Shown here in pieces: positions 33,310 to 41,798 of a stretch of DNA of 64,000 nucleotides. Positions within the stretch are counted from its first letter, which is position 1. Each line of letters opens with the position of its first letter. The notes under the pieces are model-generated. The model was given only the letters and a program-made list of their open reading frames with translations. It searched no databases and had not been told where the DNA came from. The translations under genes and the position numbers were made by a program. Source of the stretch: Pseudalkalibacillus decolorationis (GTDB taxonomy: Bacteria > Bacillota > Bacilli > Bacillales > Fictibacillaceae); contig NZ_JANHJQ010000007.1 in NCBI RefSeq assembly GCF_024609785.1, positions 62,001 to 126,000 of the forward strand. The letters run 5' to 3'.

Positions 33310-34433
33310 AAAAAATACTATTTCTGCCTTTGTTTCAAATGCCATCGGGACACCATCAGGTTGCAGATGCACTCATTGATTCCATTCAAAAATCGAACGA
33401 ATCGATTACATGTAAGAAGATTGATTTCCTGAGTTATTGGAACCAGCCTCTTGAAAAGACGATAGCATCTTTTTATTTAAAATGGATAAGCTCTCTCCCG
33501 AAAACATACAATTGGGTTTATCGTCGCTTCATGTATGAACCGAAAAAAAATAATATACGGGCGATTGATTACGTTCAACTCTTAGGTTTTGAAACGAAAA
33601 TGTTGGAATTGATTCAGAAAGAACGCCCAGATGTGATTGCTTGTACCCATAGCTTTCCATCCGCACTTATTAGTCGATTAAAACGAAACCATTCCATTTC
33701 TGTGCCTGTTGTAAACATCTATACTGATTTTTTCGTGAACGGAATCTGGGGTCAGTCGGAAATTGACCTTCATTTAGTAAATGATCAAACAATGAAAAAG
33801 GAATTAATCAATCGAGGGGTTCAAGGAGATAGGATTGCGATAACTGGAATCCCGACTAACGATCAAATTCTTTCCGATACGGTTGCACAAAAGTCAGCTC
33901 GTAAACATATTCTTGTGGCAGGAGGAAGCTCTGGGGTTGGGAGTATACTAGAATACTTGAAAGGTGTTCGTAAAGTCTCAAACTACTCCTACACGGTCCT
34001 ATGTGGTAACAATCAAAAGTTGTTTAAGGAAGTTTCTTCATGGAAAGTGGATCACATTCAACCAAAGGCTTATATTGATTGTCGTTCTGAGATGAATGAG
34101 CTATATGAAAGAGCGGATGCAATTTTAACGAAACCAGGTGGTATAACGGTTAGTGAGGCCTTGAAGAAGAGAATGTTTATATTTGTACATTCAGCATTGC
34201 CCGGTCAGGAACAACTGAATCTCAAAGAATTAATCACGAGACAAATTATTACGCCAGTGCTGGATGATCGATTTGAGGATCAGATTGCCTCTGTATTGGA
34301 AAATAGTTGGAAACAAAAGCAAATTCGGCATAGGATCGATGAATTTCTTTCGTCTAAAGAAAGCTGTCCAATAAACGAAATTATTAATCTCTTATATGAA
34401 AATAACAAAATGTTATCTACACAACCAAGCTAA
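33306..34433 (+). CDS. glycolipid glycosyltransferase (MGDG synthase/UgtP-like, GT28)
   Basis: A 375-residue GT-B enzyme. The N-terminal acceptor domain begins KKILFLPLFQMPSGHHQVADAL, like MGDG synthases and the Bacillus diacylglycerol glucosyltransferase UgtP. The C-terminal nucleotide-sugar domain has AILTKPGGITVSEALKK and FVHSALPGQEQLN. It lies inside an operon with a deacetylase and a DedA protein, which suggests synthesis, deacetylation and movement of a glycolipid. The ATG at 33306 follows AAAGGAGGGAG and overlaps the DedA stop; longer in-frame readings lie inside DedA. Confidence 0.85.
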   Translation: MKKILFLPLFQMPSGHHQVADALIDSIQKSNESITCKKIDFLSYWNQPLEKTIASFYLKWISSLPKTYNWVYRRFMYEPKKNNIRAIDYVQLLGFETKMLELIQKERPDVIACTHSFPSALISRLKRNHSISVPVVNIYTDFFVNGIWGQSEIDLHLVNDQTMKKELINRGVQGDRIAITGIPTNDQILSDTVAQKSARKHILVAGGSSGVGSILEYLKGVRKVSNYSYTVLCGNNQKLFKEVSSWKVDHIQPKAYIDCRSEMNELYERADAILTKPGGITVSEALKKRMFIFVHSALPGQEQLNLKELITRQIITPVLDDRFEDQIASVLENSWKQKQIRHRIDEFLSSKESCPINEIINLLYENNKMLSTQPS

Positions 34434-34458
34434 ATGATAAGCGAAATATTTTAAATGG

Positions 34459-34490
34459 AGGATGACTTGAAATTACGGGTCATCCTTTTT
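34459..34490 (+). terminator. terminator of the deacetylase-DedA-GT operon
   Basis: AGGATGAC (34459-34466) pairs exactly with GTCATCCT (34479-34486), followed by TTTT. Confidence 0.88.
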
Positions 34491-34497
34491 CTATTGT

Positions 34498-34919
34498 ACG
34501 TTAAGAAAGTATAAAAATCCTTTTTACATCTACTACATCATATAATTCCTCTTTTTCAGTACATTTTCTTACCCTTTTAATGCATTATAGTATAACAATT
34601 GTAAAATATTTCGTTAAAAATGGTAAACTATTCATATGAAATGGTCTTATGTAAATAGTACATGTTAACTCGATTGTGGGAAGTGCAGAAACAAAGAGCC
34701 GACAAAACTTTCTAATTTTAATCCCGACCAATATGAAGACAAGAAATGTATGCATTGATACCAAATTCTAAATTAGCAGTTTTTGATCAAAGCAACCATT
34801 ATCCATTTAAGCGAAACTGCAACTTTCAACTAAATTCTACTAATGATCGACTAATTGGTAAAAGTTTGATAAAGTAACAGAGCGAAAAAGTACATGCTGT
34901 AAAATGAAGGGGGATCTAA
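34498..34919. other. gene-free stretch with family B head fragment
   Basis: 34498-34520 carries the family B/A head (ACGTTAAGAAAGTATAAAAA). The remaining ~400 bp are AT-rich and hold no credible ORF, RNA or clear promoter that I can support. The plsY promoter must lie in the right-hand part. Confidence 0.6.
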
Positions 34920-35510
34920 TTGGTTCCTATTATACTTGTTTTTTGGCTTGTTGTTGGTTATCTTCTAGGCTGCGTAAATGGTGGCTATTATTTAGTACGC
35001 TATAAAAGGAAACAAGATATCCGTCGGTTTGGAAGCGGGAATGCAGGGGCTACGAATACGGGCCGATTACTTGGACGAACGGGTTTTGCTGCTACGCTTG
35101 TCATAGACCTAGTAAAAGGGCTTGTAGTTGTTTGGATCCCTCTATACTTTGAGTGGGGAGAGGTCATTGTTGTTCTATCAGGTCTGGCTGTAGTTGCAGG
35201 TCATATTTGGCCTATCCAACTCCAATTTCGTGGCGGAAAGGGAATCGCCGTTTTCCTTGGGGTACTACTGCTATTCGATGTTCGGACAGTTGGGATTATC
35301 TTACTCGTATTCTTGCTGTTATACTTATTTTATAGAAGGTTTACAATTACAGGATTAACTGCGCTGAGTCTTTCACCATTTGTTATGTTTTTCCTTGGTG
35401 GCATTGGGATCTTTACAATGATTGGAACAGCAATCATGACAGGTATCGTGATTTATGCACATAGAACAAATATTCGTGACGAAATAAACAGGGTTATTTT
35501 ACCGAAATAG
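34920..35510 (+). CDS. plsY: PlsY-like glycerol-3-phosphate acyltransferase
   Basis: A 196-residue five-helix membrane enzyme that transfers an acyl group from acyl phosphate to glycerol 3-phosphate, giving lysophosphatidate. The three PlsY motifs are present: GSGNAGATNTGR (G3P/phosphate loop), GHIWPIQLQFRGGKGIAVFLG and the C-terminal AHRTNIRDEINR. TTG start with AAGGGGG upstream. It is the first of three close genes with a GNAT/aminotransferase fusion and an LTA synthase homologue. This may be a second, specialised PlsY rather than the housekeeping copy. Confidence 0.85.
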   Translation: MVPIILVFWLVVGYLLGCVNGGYYLVRYKRKQDIRRFGSGNAGATNTGRLLGRTGFAATLVIDLVKGLVVVWIPLYFEWGEVIVVLSGLAVVAGHIWPIQLQFRGGKGIAVFLGVLLLFDVRTVGIILLVFLLLYLFYRRFTITGLTALSLSPFVMFFLGGIGIFTMIGTAIMTGIVIYAHRTNIRDEINRVILPK

Positions 35511-35523
35511 AGGAGTGACATAT

Positions 35524-37134
35524 ATGAATACAACCTCATCCCTGACCTTTAAAATTGCTTCAGAGCCGTGGGAGTTTGAGCAGATCCATCAACTAAACTA
35601 TCAAACTTTTGTAGATGAAATCCCACAACATGAATCGAATAATACAGGACAGCTGATTGACAAATTTAATGATGAAAATACATATATAATTTGCTTGAAT
35701 GAGGAAAGGCTCGTCGGGATGATGGCCGTGCGTTCCAAACGACCTTTTTCACTAGATAAAAAATTAACAAACCTAGAGGATTACTTACCAAAAAACCGTT
35801 CCATTTGTGAAATCCGTTTACTTGCCGTAGATAAAACGTACCGCAACGGCCGTGTGTTCTTTAATATGTCGAGAAGACTCATAGAATTCTGTAATGAAAA
35901 TGGATTTGATCTCGCAATTATTTCGGGAACCGTTCGAGAACAAAAGCTTTATACACATCTCGGGTTTGTTCCGTTTGGACCGCTTGTCGGGGAGGAGGGC
36001 GCCCTTTTCCAGCCTATGTTCTTAACGCGAGAAGCCTTCGAGAAAAAGGGAAAGCTGTTTTGGAAAATTGAAGCAAGAGCACAAAAGAAGATACCAAATG
36101 AAAACTTCTTACCTGGGCCTGTCAAACTTCGGAAAGAAGTTATTAATACGTTCCAAGAAGAACCAGTTTCACATAGGGCAAAACCATTTATAGAAGAGTT
36201 CGAGCAAACGAAAAAGCAGCTACTCAGAATTGCGAATGCAAAATCTGTTGAAATCCTTCTCGGGACAGGAACGCTCGGAAATGATGTTGTCGCTGGTCAA
36301 TTATCGCGGTTAAATGAACGCGGCTTAATTTTGGTAAACGGTGAATTCGGACAACGTCTCGTTGATCATGCCTCACGTTTTGGTCTTCATTTTGAAATTG
36401 TAGAACAAGAGTGGGGACAGTCCTTCGGGAAGGAAGAACTCGAGGACGTATGTTGGAATAACCCTGACATCAAGTGGATCTGGTCGGTGCATTGTGAAAC
36501 ATCTACTGGAGTCCTTAATGACTTAGAAATGCTGAAAGAGATAAGTAGAAAAGCTGACATCAAGCTCTGTATGGATTGTTGTAGTTCGCTGGGCAGCGTC
36601 CCTGTTGACCTTGACGGTGTTTATCTTGCTTCATCAGGAAGTGGGAAAGCACTTGGGTCCTATGCCGGTTTAGCGTTTGTTTTTTATAATCATGAAGTGA
36701 AAGCCGATTCTTTCCTTCCGAGGTACATTGATCTTGGATTTTATCGCCAAAAGGGAGGCGTACCTTTCACTCACTCATCTAATCTTGTGTTTGCTCTACA
36801 AACAGCATTGACACACTTTGAACGGGAAACTGTTTTTCAGCAGCAGGAAGAGCTTGCTAAGTGGTTGCAGCAGGAGCTCACAGAACGTGGATTTCAGCTT
36901 GTCGGTACGTCCCCAGGGATTGTGACCATTGCATTACCTGTAACCGCTTCTTCCACAGAAGTCGGTGAAAAGCTAGACAATAAGGGATATCAGCTTAGTT
37001 ATCGAAGTGAGTACTTAATCGAGAGGAACTGGATCCAAATTGCTTTGATGGGACACAACAGTAAAGAAAAGATAATTACACTACTCGAGGTTTTGTGTGA
37101 CGTTGCCTTATTGTCTGTAGAACGGAGGTTGTGA
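35524..37134 (+). CDS. GNAT acyltransferase - class V aminotransferase fusion
   Basis: A 536-residue two-domain protein. Residues ~1-185 resemble a GNAT/acyl-homoserine-lactone-synthase-like acyltransferase (IASEPWEFEQIHQLNYQTFVDEIPQ, IRLLAVDKTYRNGRVFFNMS, LYTHLGFVPFGPLVG). Residues ~190-536 are a PLP fold-type I class V aminotransferase: NFLPGPVKLRKEV, LGTGTLGNDVVAGQL, MDCCSSLGSVPVDLD and Schiff-base lysine K375 in SGSGKALGSYAG. The N-terminal part looks like enzymes that read an acyl chain. The ATG at 35524 follows AGGAG by 8 nt. Position between plsY and an LtaS homologue suggests synthesis of an amino- or N-acyl-modified lipid or polymer (inference). Confidence 0.8.
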   Translation: MNTTSSLTFKIASEPWEFEQIHQLNYQTFVDEIPQHESNNTGQLIDKFNDENTYIICLNEERLVGMMAVRSKRPFSLDKKLTNLEDYLPKNRSICEIRLLAVDKTYRNGRVFFNMSRRLIEFCNENGFDLAIISGTVREQKLYTHLGFVPFGPLVGEEGALFQPMFLTREAFEKKGKLFWKIEARAQKKIPNENFLPGPVKLRKEVINTFQEEPVSHRAKPFIEEFEQTKKQLLRIANAKSVEILLGTGTLGNDVVAGQLSRLNERGLILVNGEFGQRLVDHASRFGLHFEIVEQEWGQSFGKEELEDVCWNNPDIKWIWSVHCETSTGVLNDLEMLKEISRKADIKLCMDCCSSLGSVPVDLDGVYLASSGSGKALGSYAGLAFVFYNHEVKADSFLPRYIDLGFYRQKGGVPFTHSSNLVFALQTALTHFERETVFQQQEELAKWLQQELTERGFQLVGTSPGIVTIALPVTASSTEVGEKLDNKGYQLSYRSEYLIERNWIQIALMGHNSKEKIITLLEVLCDVALLSVERRL

Positions 37135-37138
37135 CGGT

Positions 37139-38995
37139 ATGATTTCTTCAATTCGCTCTACACAATCCCTATTCTGGACAGCGGTTGTTTTATTATGGAT
37201 TAAGACCTATATTATTTATAAATTTTATCTGCACCTTTCAGGAGTTACCTTGCTAGAGGAAGTTATGATGTTCGTGAATCCGCTTGCCTCAGTCATTCTT
37301 CTGCTTGGATGGGCATTCTTTTTTACGAACAAAATGCGGAGCGGTTACATTATTGCTTTGAGCGTTCTGGCAACTGGAATATTATACGCAGACTTGTTGT
37401 ATTACCGGTTTTATATTGATTTTGTAACGATTCCTGTACTGCTGCAACTTGATAATGTCGGAGGCCTCGGTCCAAGTACCGTCGAGTTGATGAGTCCGGC
37501 AGATGCATTGCTGTTTATTGATTTGATCGCGCTTTTCTGGATTGCAAAAGGAAATCGTCTAAAGCCAACCGTATTTAGCATTAAAAAGAAGCTATCCATT
37601 GTCGCAGTTGCCCTTCTCTTGCTTGTAGCAACAATTGGAACGGCAAAAGTCGTGCAGCCACATTTAATGGCTGGTCTTTATAATCGTGAAAAACTTGTAT
37701 CCTTTATTGGCACGTTTAACTATCATCTTTATGATCTATTTGAGCAAGTCAAATCGACAACAAAAAATGCATTTGCGGACGGGGATCAAGTTGATGAAAT
37801 CCGTAAATATGTTGATGAACAAAGCGTCGAGCCTGATCCAGAGCTTTTCGGTGCAGCTAAGGGGAAAAATTTAATTGTTGTTATGCTTGAATCAACGCAA
37901 AACTTTGTCATTAATCGAGAAATTAACGGGGAAGAAGTAACCCCGTTTCTAAATAGTTTGATCGACAATAGCTATTATTTTAATGAGTTTTATCATCAGA
38001 CGGCTCAGGGGAAAACCTCGGATGCAGAATTTATGATTGATAATTCACTATACCCCCTTGCTAGCGGTTCCGTATTTGTTCGTAAACCGGAAAATGAATA
38101 TACGGCACTGCCTGAAATTTTGGGTGAACATGGCTACAAATCCTATGTTTTTCACGGGAATGACAAAACGTTTTGGAATCGAAATATCATGTACGATTCA
38201 CTAGGTTATGACAAATTTTTCTCAAAAGAATTTTACAATGTTACACAGGAGAACTCGGTAAATTACGGAATTAAAGACATACCATTCTTTAATCAATCCG
38301 CAGCTAAGTTTGAACAGCTGGATCAACCGTTTTATGCAAAGTTCATCACACTAACAAATCACTTTCCATTTTTGTTGAATGAAGACGTAATGATTTCTCC
38401 ACCTAACACAGACGAAGATGTTGTAAACGGCTATTTTAAGACTGTGCGATACCTGGATGAATCTGTGAAACGCCTTTTCCAACTGTTAAAAGATAAAGGG
38501 TTATATGAAGATTCGGTTATCGTATTGATGGGTGATCACTATGGGATTTCACAAAATTATTATGATGATGGTCTTTCGCAAGTACTTGGTCATCCGATCA
38601 CACCACCTGAACACATTAAACTTCAACGGGTACCATTGTTTATTCATGTGCCAGGTGAGCAAGGGAAGACGGTTGAAACTGTTTCAGGACAAGTGGACCT
38701 TCGTCCGACACTCTTGCACTTGCTTGGTATCAAGACAGATGACTATATCCACCTCGGACAGGATATGCTTGCTAAAAAAGAAAATTTTACAGTGCTCAGA
38801 CATGGTAGCTTTATAACCGAAAACTATATTTACACAGATGATCGCTGTTTTGACAAAGAAAGTGGGGAGCTTGTAAGCCGTGGTAATTGTAATGAATACT
38901 TTGGAAAGCGAAATCAAGAACTCCATTATTCAGACATGGTTATCTATGAAGATCTTCTACGCTTTTATGAAAAGGATGCGTCGGGAAAGCAATGA
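37139..38995 (+). CDS. LTA synthase family sulfatase-fold phosphotransferase
   Basis: A 618-residue membrane enzyme. About five N-terminal helices (to ~residue 185) are followed by an extracellular sulfatase-fold domain. Motifs: LIVVMLESTQNFVIN (metal Glu), the catalytic threonine T293 in QGKTSDAEF, FHGNDKTFWNR and LMGDHYGIS (metal Asp/His). Proteins of the LtaS/YfnI/YvgJ group polymerise or prime glycerol phosphate from phosphatidylglycerol. GGAGGTTGTGACGGT precedes the ATG, 4 bp after the previous stop. The genomic link with PlsY and an aminotransferase hints at a modified headgroup, so it may act on something other than plain phosphatidylglycerol. Confidence 0.88.
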   Translation: MISSIRSTQSLFWTAVVLLWIKTYIIYKFYLHLSGVTLLEEVMMFVNPLASVILLLGWAFFFTNKMRSGYIIALSVLATGILYADLLYYRFYIDFVTIPVLLQLDNVGGLGPSTVELMSPADALLFIDLIALFWIAKGNRLKPTVFSIKKKLSIVAVALLLLVATIGTAKVVQPHLMAGLYNREKLVSFIGTFNYHLYDLFEQVKSTTKNAFADGDQVDEIRKYVDEQSVEPDPELFGAAKGKNLIVVMLESTQNFVINREINGEEVTPFLNSLIDNSYYFNEFYHQTAQGKTSDAEFMIDNSLYPLASGSVFVRKPENEYTALPEILGEHGYKSYVFHGNDKTFWNRNIMYDSLGYDKFFSKEFYNVTQENSVNYGIKDIPFFNQSAAKFEQLDQPFYAKFITLTNHFPFLLNEDVMISPPNTDEDVVNGYFKTVRYLDESVKRLFQLLKDKGLYEDSVIVLMGDHYGISQNYYDDGLSQVLGHPITPPEHIKLQRVPLFIHVPGEQGKTVETVSGQVDLRPTLLHLLGIKTDDYIHLGQDMLAKKENFTVLRHGSFITENYIYTDDRCFDKESGELVSRGNCNEYFGKRNQELHYSDMVIYEDLLRFYEKDASGKQ

Positions 38996-39057
38996 AAAGA
39001 AGTTGAATAATTAGCCGTATCAATACGGTGGGTAATAAAATAGATATTTTAGTGGCT

Positions 39058-39088
39058 AAGGTAATGCTCTAAGGAGTGTTACCTTTTT
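39058..39088 (+). terminator. terminator of the plsY-ltaS operon
   Basis: AAGGTAA (39058-39064) pairs with TTACCTT (39079-39085), followed by TTT. An inner CTC/GAG partial pairing is possible. Confidence 0.75.
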
Positions 39089-39282
39089 AACGGTTTTCTT
39101 TACGAGGTTAATAATCGAAACAACTTTCTTTTGTGATAAAAATCAGACACCGATTAGACGGCATTTATTTGAAAAAGAAAGAAACAACCTTATGACGAAA
39201 GAATAATTACGTTAAAAGGTAAAAAATATTGCATTGTGGAGTAATATATTTTACTATGTAAAGTAAGAAGGAGGGTAAGAAG

Positions 39283-40335
39283 ATGGAAAACACTGAAAGT
39301 ATCCGATTAAATGTCGCCCTTTTACGTAGACGGGTTCCAAACTTAACAAGTGCAGCTCGATCTGTAGGTTTACGCCCAGCAACTGTTTCAAATCTATGCA
39401 ATGGGAAAATTTCAGTAGGACGTGCAGAAGTTCGTACGTTGGTTGCCCTTGCGACACTCGCTCAATGTAGTTTGGATGAACTAATCATTAGAGGGGAGAA
39501 GATGGAACTGATCGAAACGAAGATTAAGACATTGGATCTGTTTGCACCGCTGGTAAAAGGGGGAACTGTCGGTTTAGTTGCTCGTCCGGGTATGGGTCAG
39601 CTTGTAATCCTCTCAGAGCTTTTCCATAGTTTGAAAAAGGACGGCTACAGTACGCATCTACTCATGCCGGAAGGTGAACATCCAGAAGTGAAGGATATTC
39701 TGGACTATGTGGATACTGTGACAAATTCAATTGATGAGGCGTATGAGAAAATGGCCGCAGCTGATAAAACGAAAGATATTATCTTTGCTGCCGATCGAGC
39801 TCATGTCATTACAGGAGAAATTCACAAGTTGCAGGAAAGACTCCAGGATATTGGTATTGAAAATGTGACAACGCTTCTTGTCGATTTAAAAGGGGAAGCA
39901 GTGGATGAAGAGCTACCATACGGGCCTCTTGAAACACTCTGGCAGTTCGATATCGATCTCGCAGCAAGACAAAAATATCCTGCAGTAAATCCAATCTACT
40001 CAACTTCCTCCTTGCTTGAAGGAACACATGTTGATCAAAATCATTTTAACATTCAACAACGTGCACAAAAGTTGCTTCGGCGTTACCGTGAATTACGCTC
40101 TTTCGTAACCGTAAAAGGAATCGATGGTATACCGAGTTCAGAGGTTCAGACGTATAAACGTGGAGAGCTACTTGAAGCATATTTAACACAGCCATTTTAT
40201 GTAGCGGAAGAATTCACTAGTACAAAAGGGGAATCGGTTAGGCTTCAAGATACCTTAAATGATGTATTGAAAATTTTAGACGGGTCAATGGATTCGAAAG
40301 AAGTGGATCAACTAAGCTACATTGGAAAATTTTAA
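39283..40335 (+). CDS. HTH protein fused to an F1-ATPase beta-like domain
   Basis: A 350-residue protein. Residues ~5-72 form an XRE-like helix-turn-helix (NVALLRRRVPNLTSAARSVGLRPATVSNLCNG). From residue ~75, ETKIKTLDLFAPLVKGGTVGLVARPGMGQLVILSEL parallels the nucleotide domain of ATP synthase beta ([24 protein letters not shown]). The Walker A lysine and Thr/Ser are missing (RPGMGQ, residues 101-106), so ATP hydrolysis is unlikely. PAVNPIYSTSSLLEG and the later QRAQKLLRRYREL also match beta-subunit landmarks. A GAAGGAGGGTAAGAAG site precedes the ATG; it is monocistronic with its own terminator. It may be a nucleotide-sensing repressor. No named family is known to me. Confidence 0.75.
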   Translation: MENTESIRLNVALLRRRVPNLTSAARSVGLRPATVSNLCNGKISVGRAEVRTLVALATLAQCSLDELIIRGEKMELIETKIKTLDLFAPLVKGGTVGLVARPGMGQLVILSELFHSLKKDGYSTHLLMPEGEHPEVKDILDYVDTVTNSIDEAYEKMAAADKTKDIIFAADRAHVITGEIHKLQERLQDIGIENVTTLLVDLKGEAVDEELPYGPLETLWQFDIDLAARQKYPAVNPIYSTSSLLEGTHVDQNHFNIQQRAQKLLRRYRELRSFVTVKGIDGIPSSEVQTYKRGELLEAYLTQPFYVAEEFTSTKGESVRLQDTLNDVLKILDGSMDSKEVDQLSYIGKF

Positions 40336-40360
40336 GTGCGTTGTACAAGATAAAAGACGT

Positions 40361-40394
40361 AGGCATTACTTCGAATTAGAGGTAGTGCCTTTTT
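40361..40394 (+). terminator. terminator of the HTH-F1 beta-like gene
   Basis: AGGCATTAC (40361-40369) pairs with GTAGTGCCT (40382-40390; one wobble), followed by TTTT. Confidence 0.82.
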
Positions 40395-40496
40395 ATCAAG
40401 TGAGGTAGTGTTTTCTTTTTAAACCGTATTGAAAGGATTCATAATGTTAAACTAGAATTAACAGAAGTAACGGGAATTTAGATAAGGAGGTAAAAA

Positions 40497-40931
40497 ATGA
40501 AGAGAGTAGACGTGGTGAGTTCAATACTCATTGATGGGAAAAATAAAAAAATCGTGCTCGTTCAAAATAAAAAAGGGGATACTTCATACTGGAGTTATCC
40601 TGGTGGCGCTGTTGAAGAGGGAGAAACGCTAGAGCAAGCGGTCATCCGTGAAACAAAAGAAGAAGCAGGGTTGGATATTGAAGTGACTGGCGGGTTGCAG
40701 TCCATTCGGGAGAAGTTCTTTCCTGGTAAAGGACATCATGTAGTGTTTTTCACCTTTTATGCAAAAATAATCGGGGGTGAGCTAGCCCCTGCTGACCCAG
40801 ATGGTGAGATTGTCGATGTTCAATGGTTTGATTATGAGGAAGCACGCAAATTGCTCGCTTACATACCGGACAAAACGAAGCTTAAATTTGGTGAGGAAAA
40901 TCCGTCTGTGCCTTATATTTTAGAGGACTAG
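40497..40931 (+). CDS. Nudix hydrolase (MutT-like)
   Basis: A 144-residue hydrolase with a canonical Nudix box, GGAVEEGETLEQAVIRETKEEAGL, which binds Mg2+ and cleaves nucleoside diphosphate-X compounds. The N-terminal VSSILIDGKNKKIVLVQ and the C-terminal EIVDVQWFDYEEA are standard. GATAAGGAGGT precedes the ATG. It begins a run of four small plus-strand genes (Nudix, SRPBCC, MmcQ, oxidoreductase) spaced 14-54 bp apart, a loose operon. Substrate not predictable. Confidence 0.9.
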   Translation: MKRVDVVSSILIDGKNKKIVLVQNKKGDTSYWSYPGGAVEEGETLEQAVIRETKEEAGLDIEVTGGLQSIREKFFPGKGHHVVFFTFYAKIIGGELAPADPDGEIVDVQWFDYEEARKLLAYIPDKTKLKFGEENPSVPYILED

Positions 40932-40954
40932 ATAGAAGGAAGTGAGTTATACCC

Positions 40955-41356
40955 ATGTTCCACTCCACAACACTATCAATCACTATTAACAAAAATCCGC
41001 ATGAAACCTATGAGTACATCCGTAACCCTGAAAACTTACCTAGTTGGTTAACCTCTTTTACAAAGTCCGTAAAAAAAGTAAATGATCAATGGGTGTTAGA
41101 AACACTAGATGGTCCGATGAATATTCGATTTGTTGATAAAAATGAATTTGGGGTTTTGGATCATTACGTGACACCGACACCCGAGCAATCGATACTGAAT
41201 CCAATGCGCGTGATTCCTAATGACACTGGTTGCGAAGTCTTGTTTACACTATTTCAGCTATTGGAAATAACAGATGAACAGTTTGCCGCAGATAAGAAAA
41301 TGGTTGAACAGGATTTGCAAACGTTAAAGACAATTTTAGAAAAAACGAACCTGTGA
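40955..41356 (+). CDS. SRPBCC (START-like) family protein
   Basis: A 133-residue protein with the helix-grip pattern: an N-terminal strand (TTLSITINKNPHETYEYIRNPENLPSWL), a central strand set and a long C-terminal helix (DEQFAADKKMVEQDLQTLKTILEK). Such proteins bind a small hydrophobic ligand, and family members include cyclases and stress proteins. A GAAGGAAGTGAG site fits the ATG. No catalytic residues are assignable. Confidence 0.75.
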   Translation: MFHSTTLSITINKNPHETYEYIRNPENLPSWLTSFTKSVKKVNDQWVLETLDGPMNIRFVDKNEFGVLDHYVTPTPEQSILNPMRVIPNDTGCEVLFTLFQLLEITDEQFAADKKMVEQDLQTLKTILEKTNL

Positions 41357-41409
41357 GAGGATACTTTTGCATCACCATAAACTATGAACCAAGGTAAGGA
41401 GGTACTACA

Positions 41410-41784
41410 ATGGAACATGATAAACGGATCCAATCTGAAAAAGGTCAACAATTGTTAAAAAGAGTAAGACAAATTTGCGTTCAATATCCGGAGATTGAAG
41501 AGAAGGTCGATTCCTTTGGACACACTTCTTTTCGGGTAAAAGACAAGCCGTTTGTAATGTTGGGCGAAAACAACAATGATCCTTCTATTGCGATCAAGAC
41601 CCTGAAAACGACACAAGAAATACTCCTTCAACAAGAAGGTTACAAGAAAACGCCATACATCGGACAGCACGGTTGGACAACGTTTGATACCGACTCACTA
41701 AATTGGGACGAAATCGAAGACTATATTTTAGAGGGCTATTTAAGAACCGCTCCAAAAGGCCTTGTAAAACAAATGAAAAAATAA
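41410..41784 (+). CDS. MmcQ/YjbR family protein
   Basis: A 124-residue protein of the MmcQ/YjbR family (CyaY-like DNA-binding fold). Characteristic segments are VRQICVQYPEIEEKVDSFGHTSFRVKDKPFVMLG, KTPYIGQHGWTTFDTDS and a C-terminal YLRTAPKGLVKQ. Proteins of this family are widespread and poorly characterised; a double-wing DNA-binding role has been proposed from structure. GGTAAGGAGGTACTAC precedes the ATG. Confidence 0.85.
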   Translation: MEHDKRIQSEKGQQLLKRVRQICVQYPEIEEKVDSFGHTSFRVKDKPFVMLGENNNDPSIAIKTLKTTQEILLQQEGYKKTPYIGQHGWTTFDTDSLNWDEIEDYILEGYLRTAPKGLVKQMKK

Positions 41785-41798
41785 AAAGGAAATAGTAA

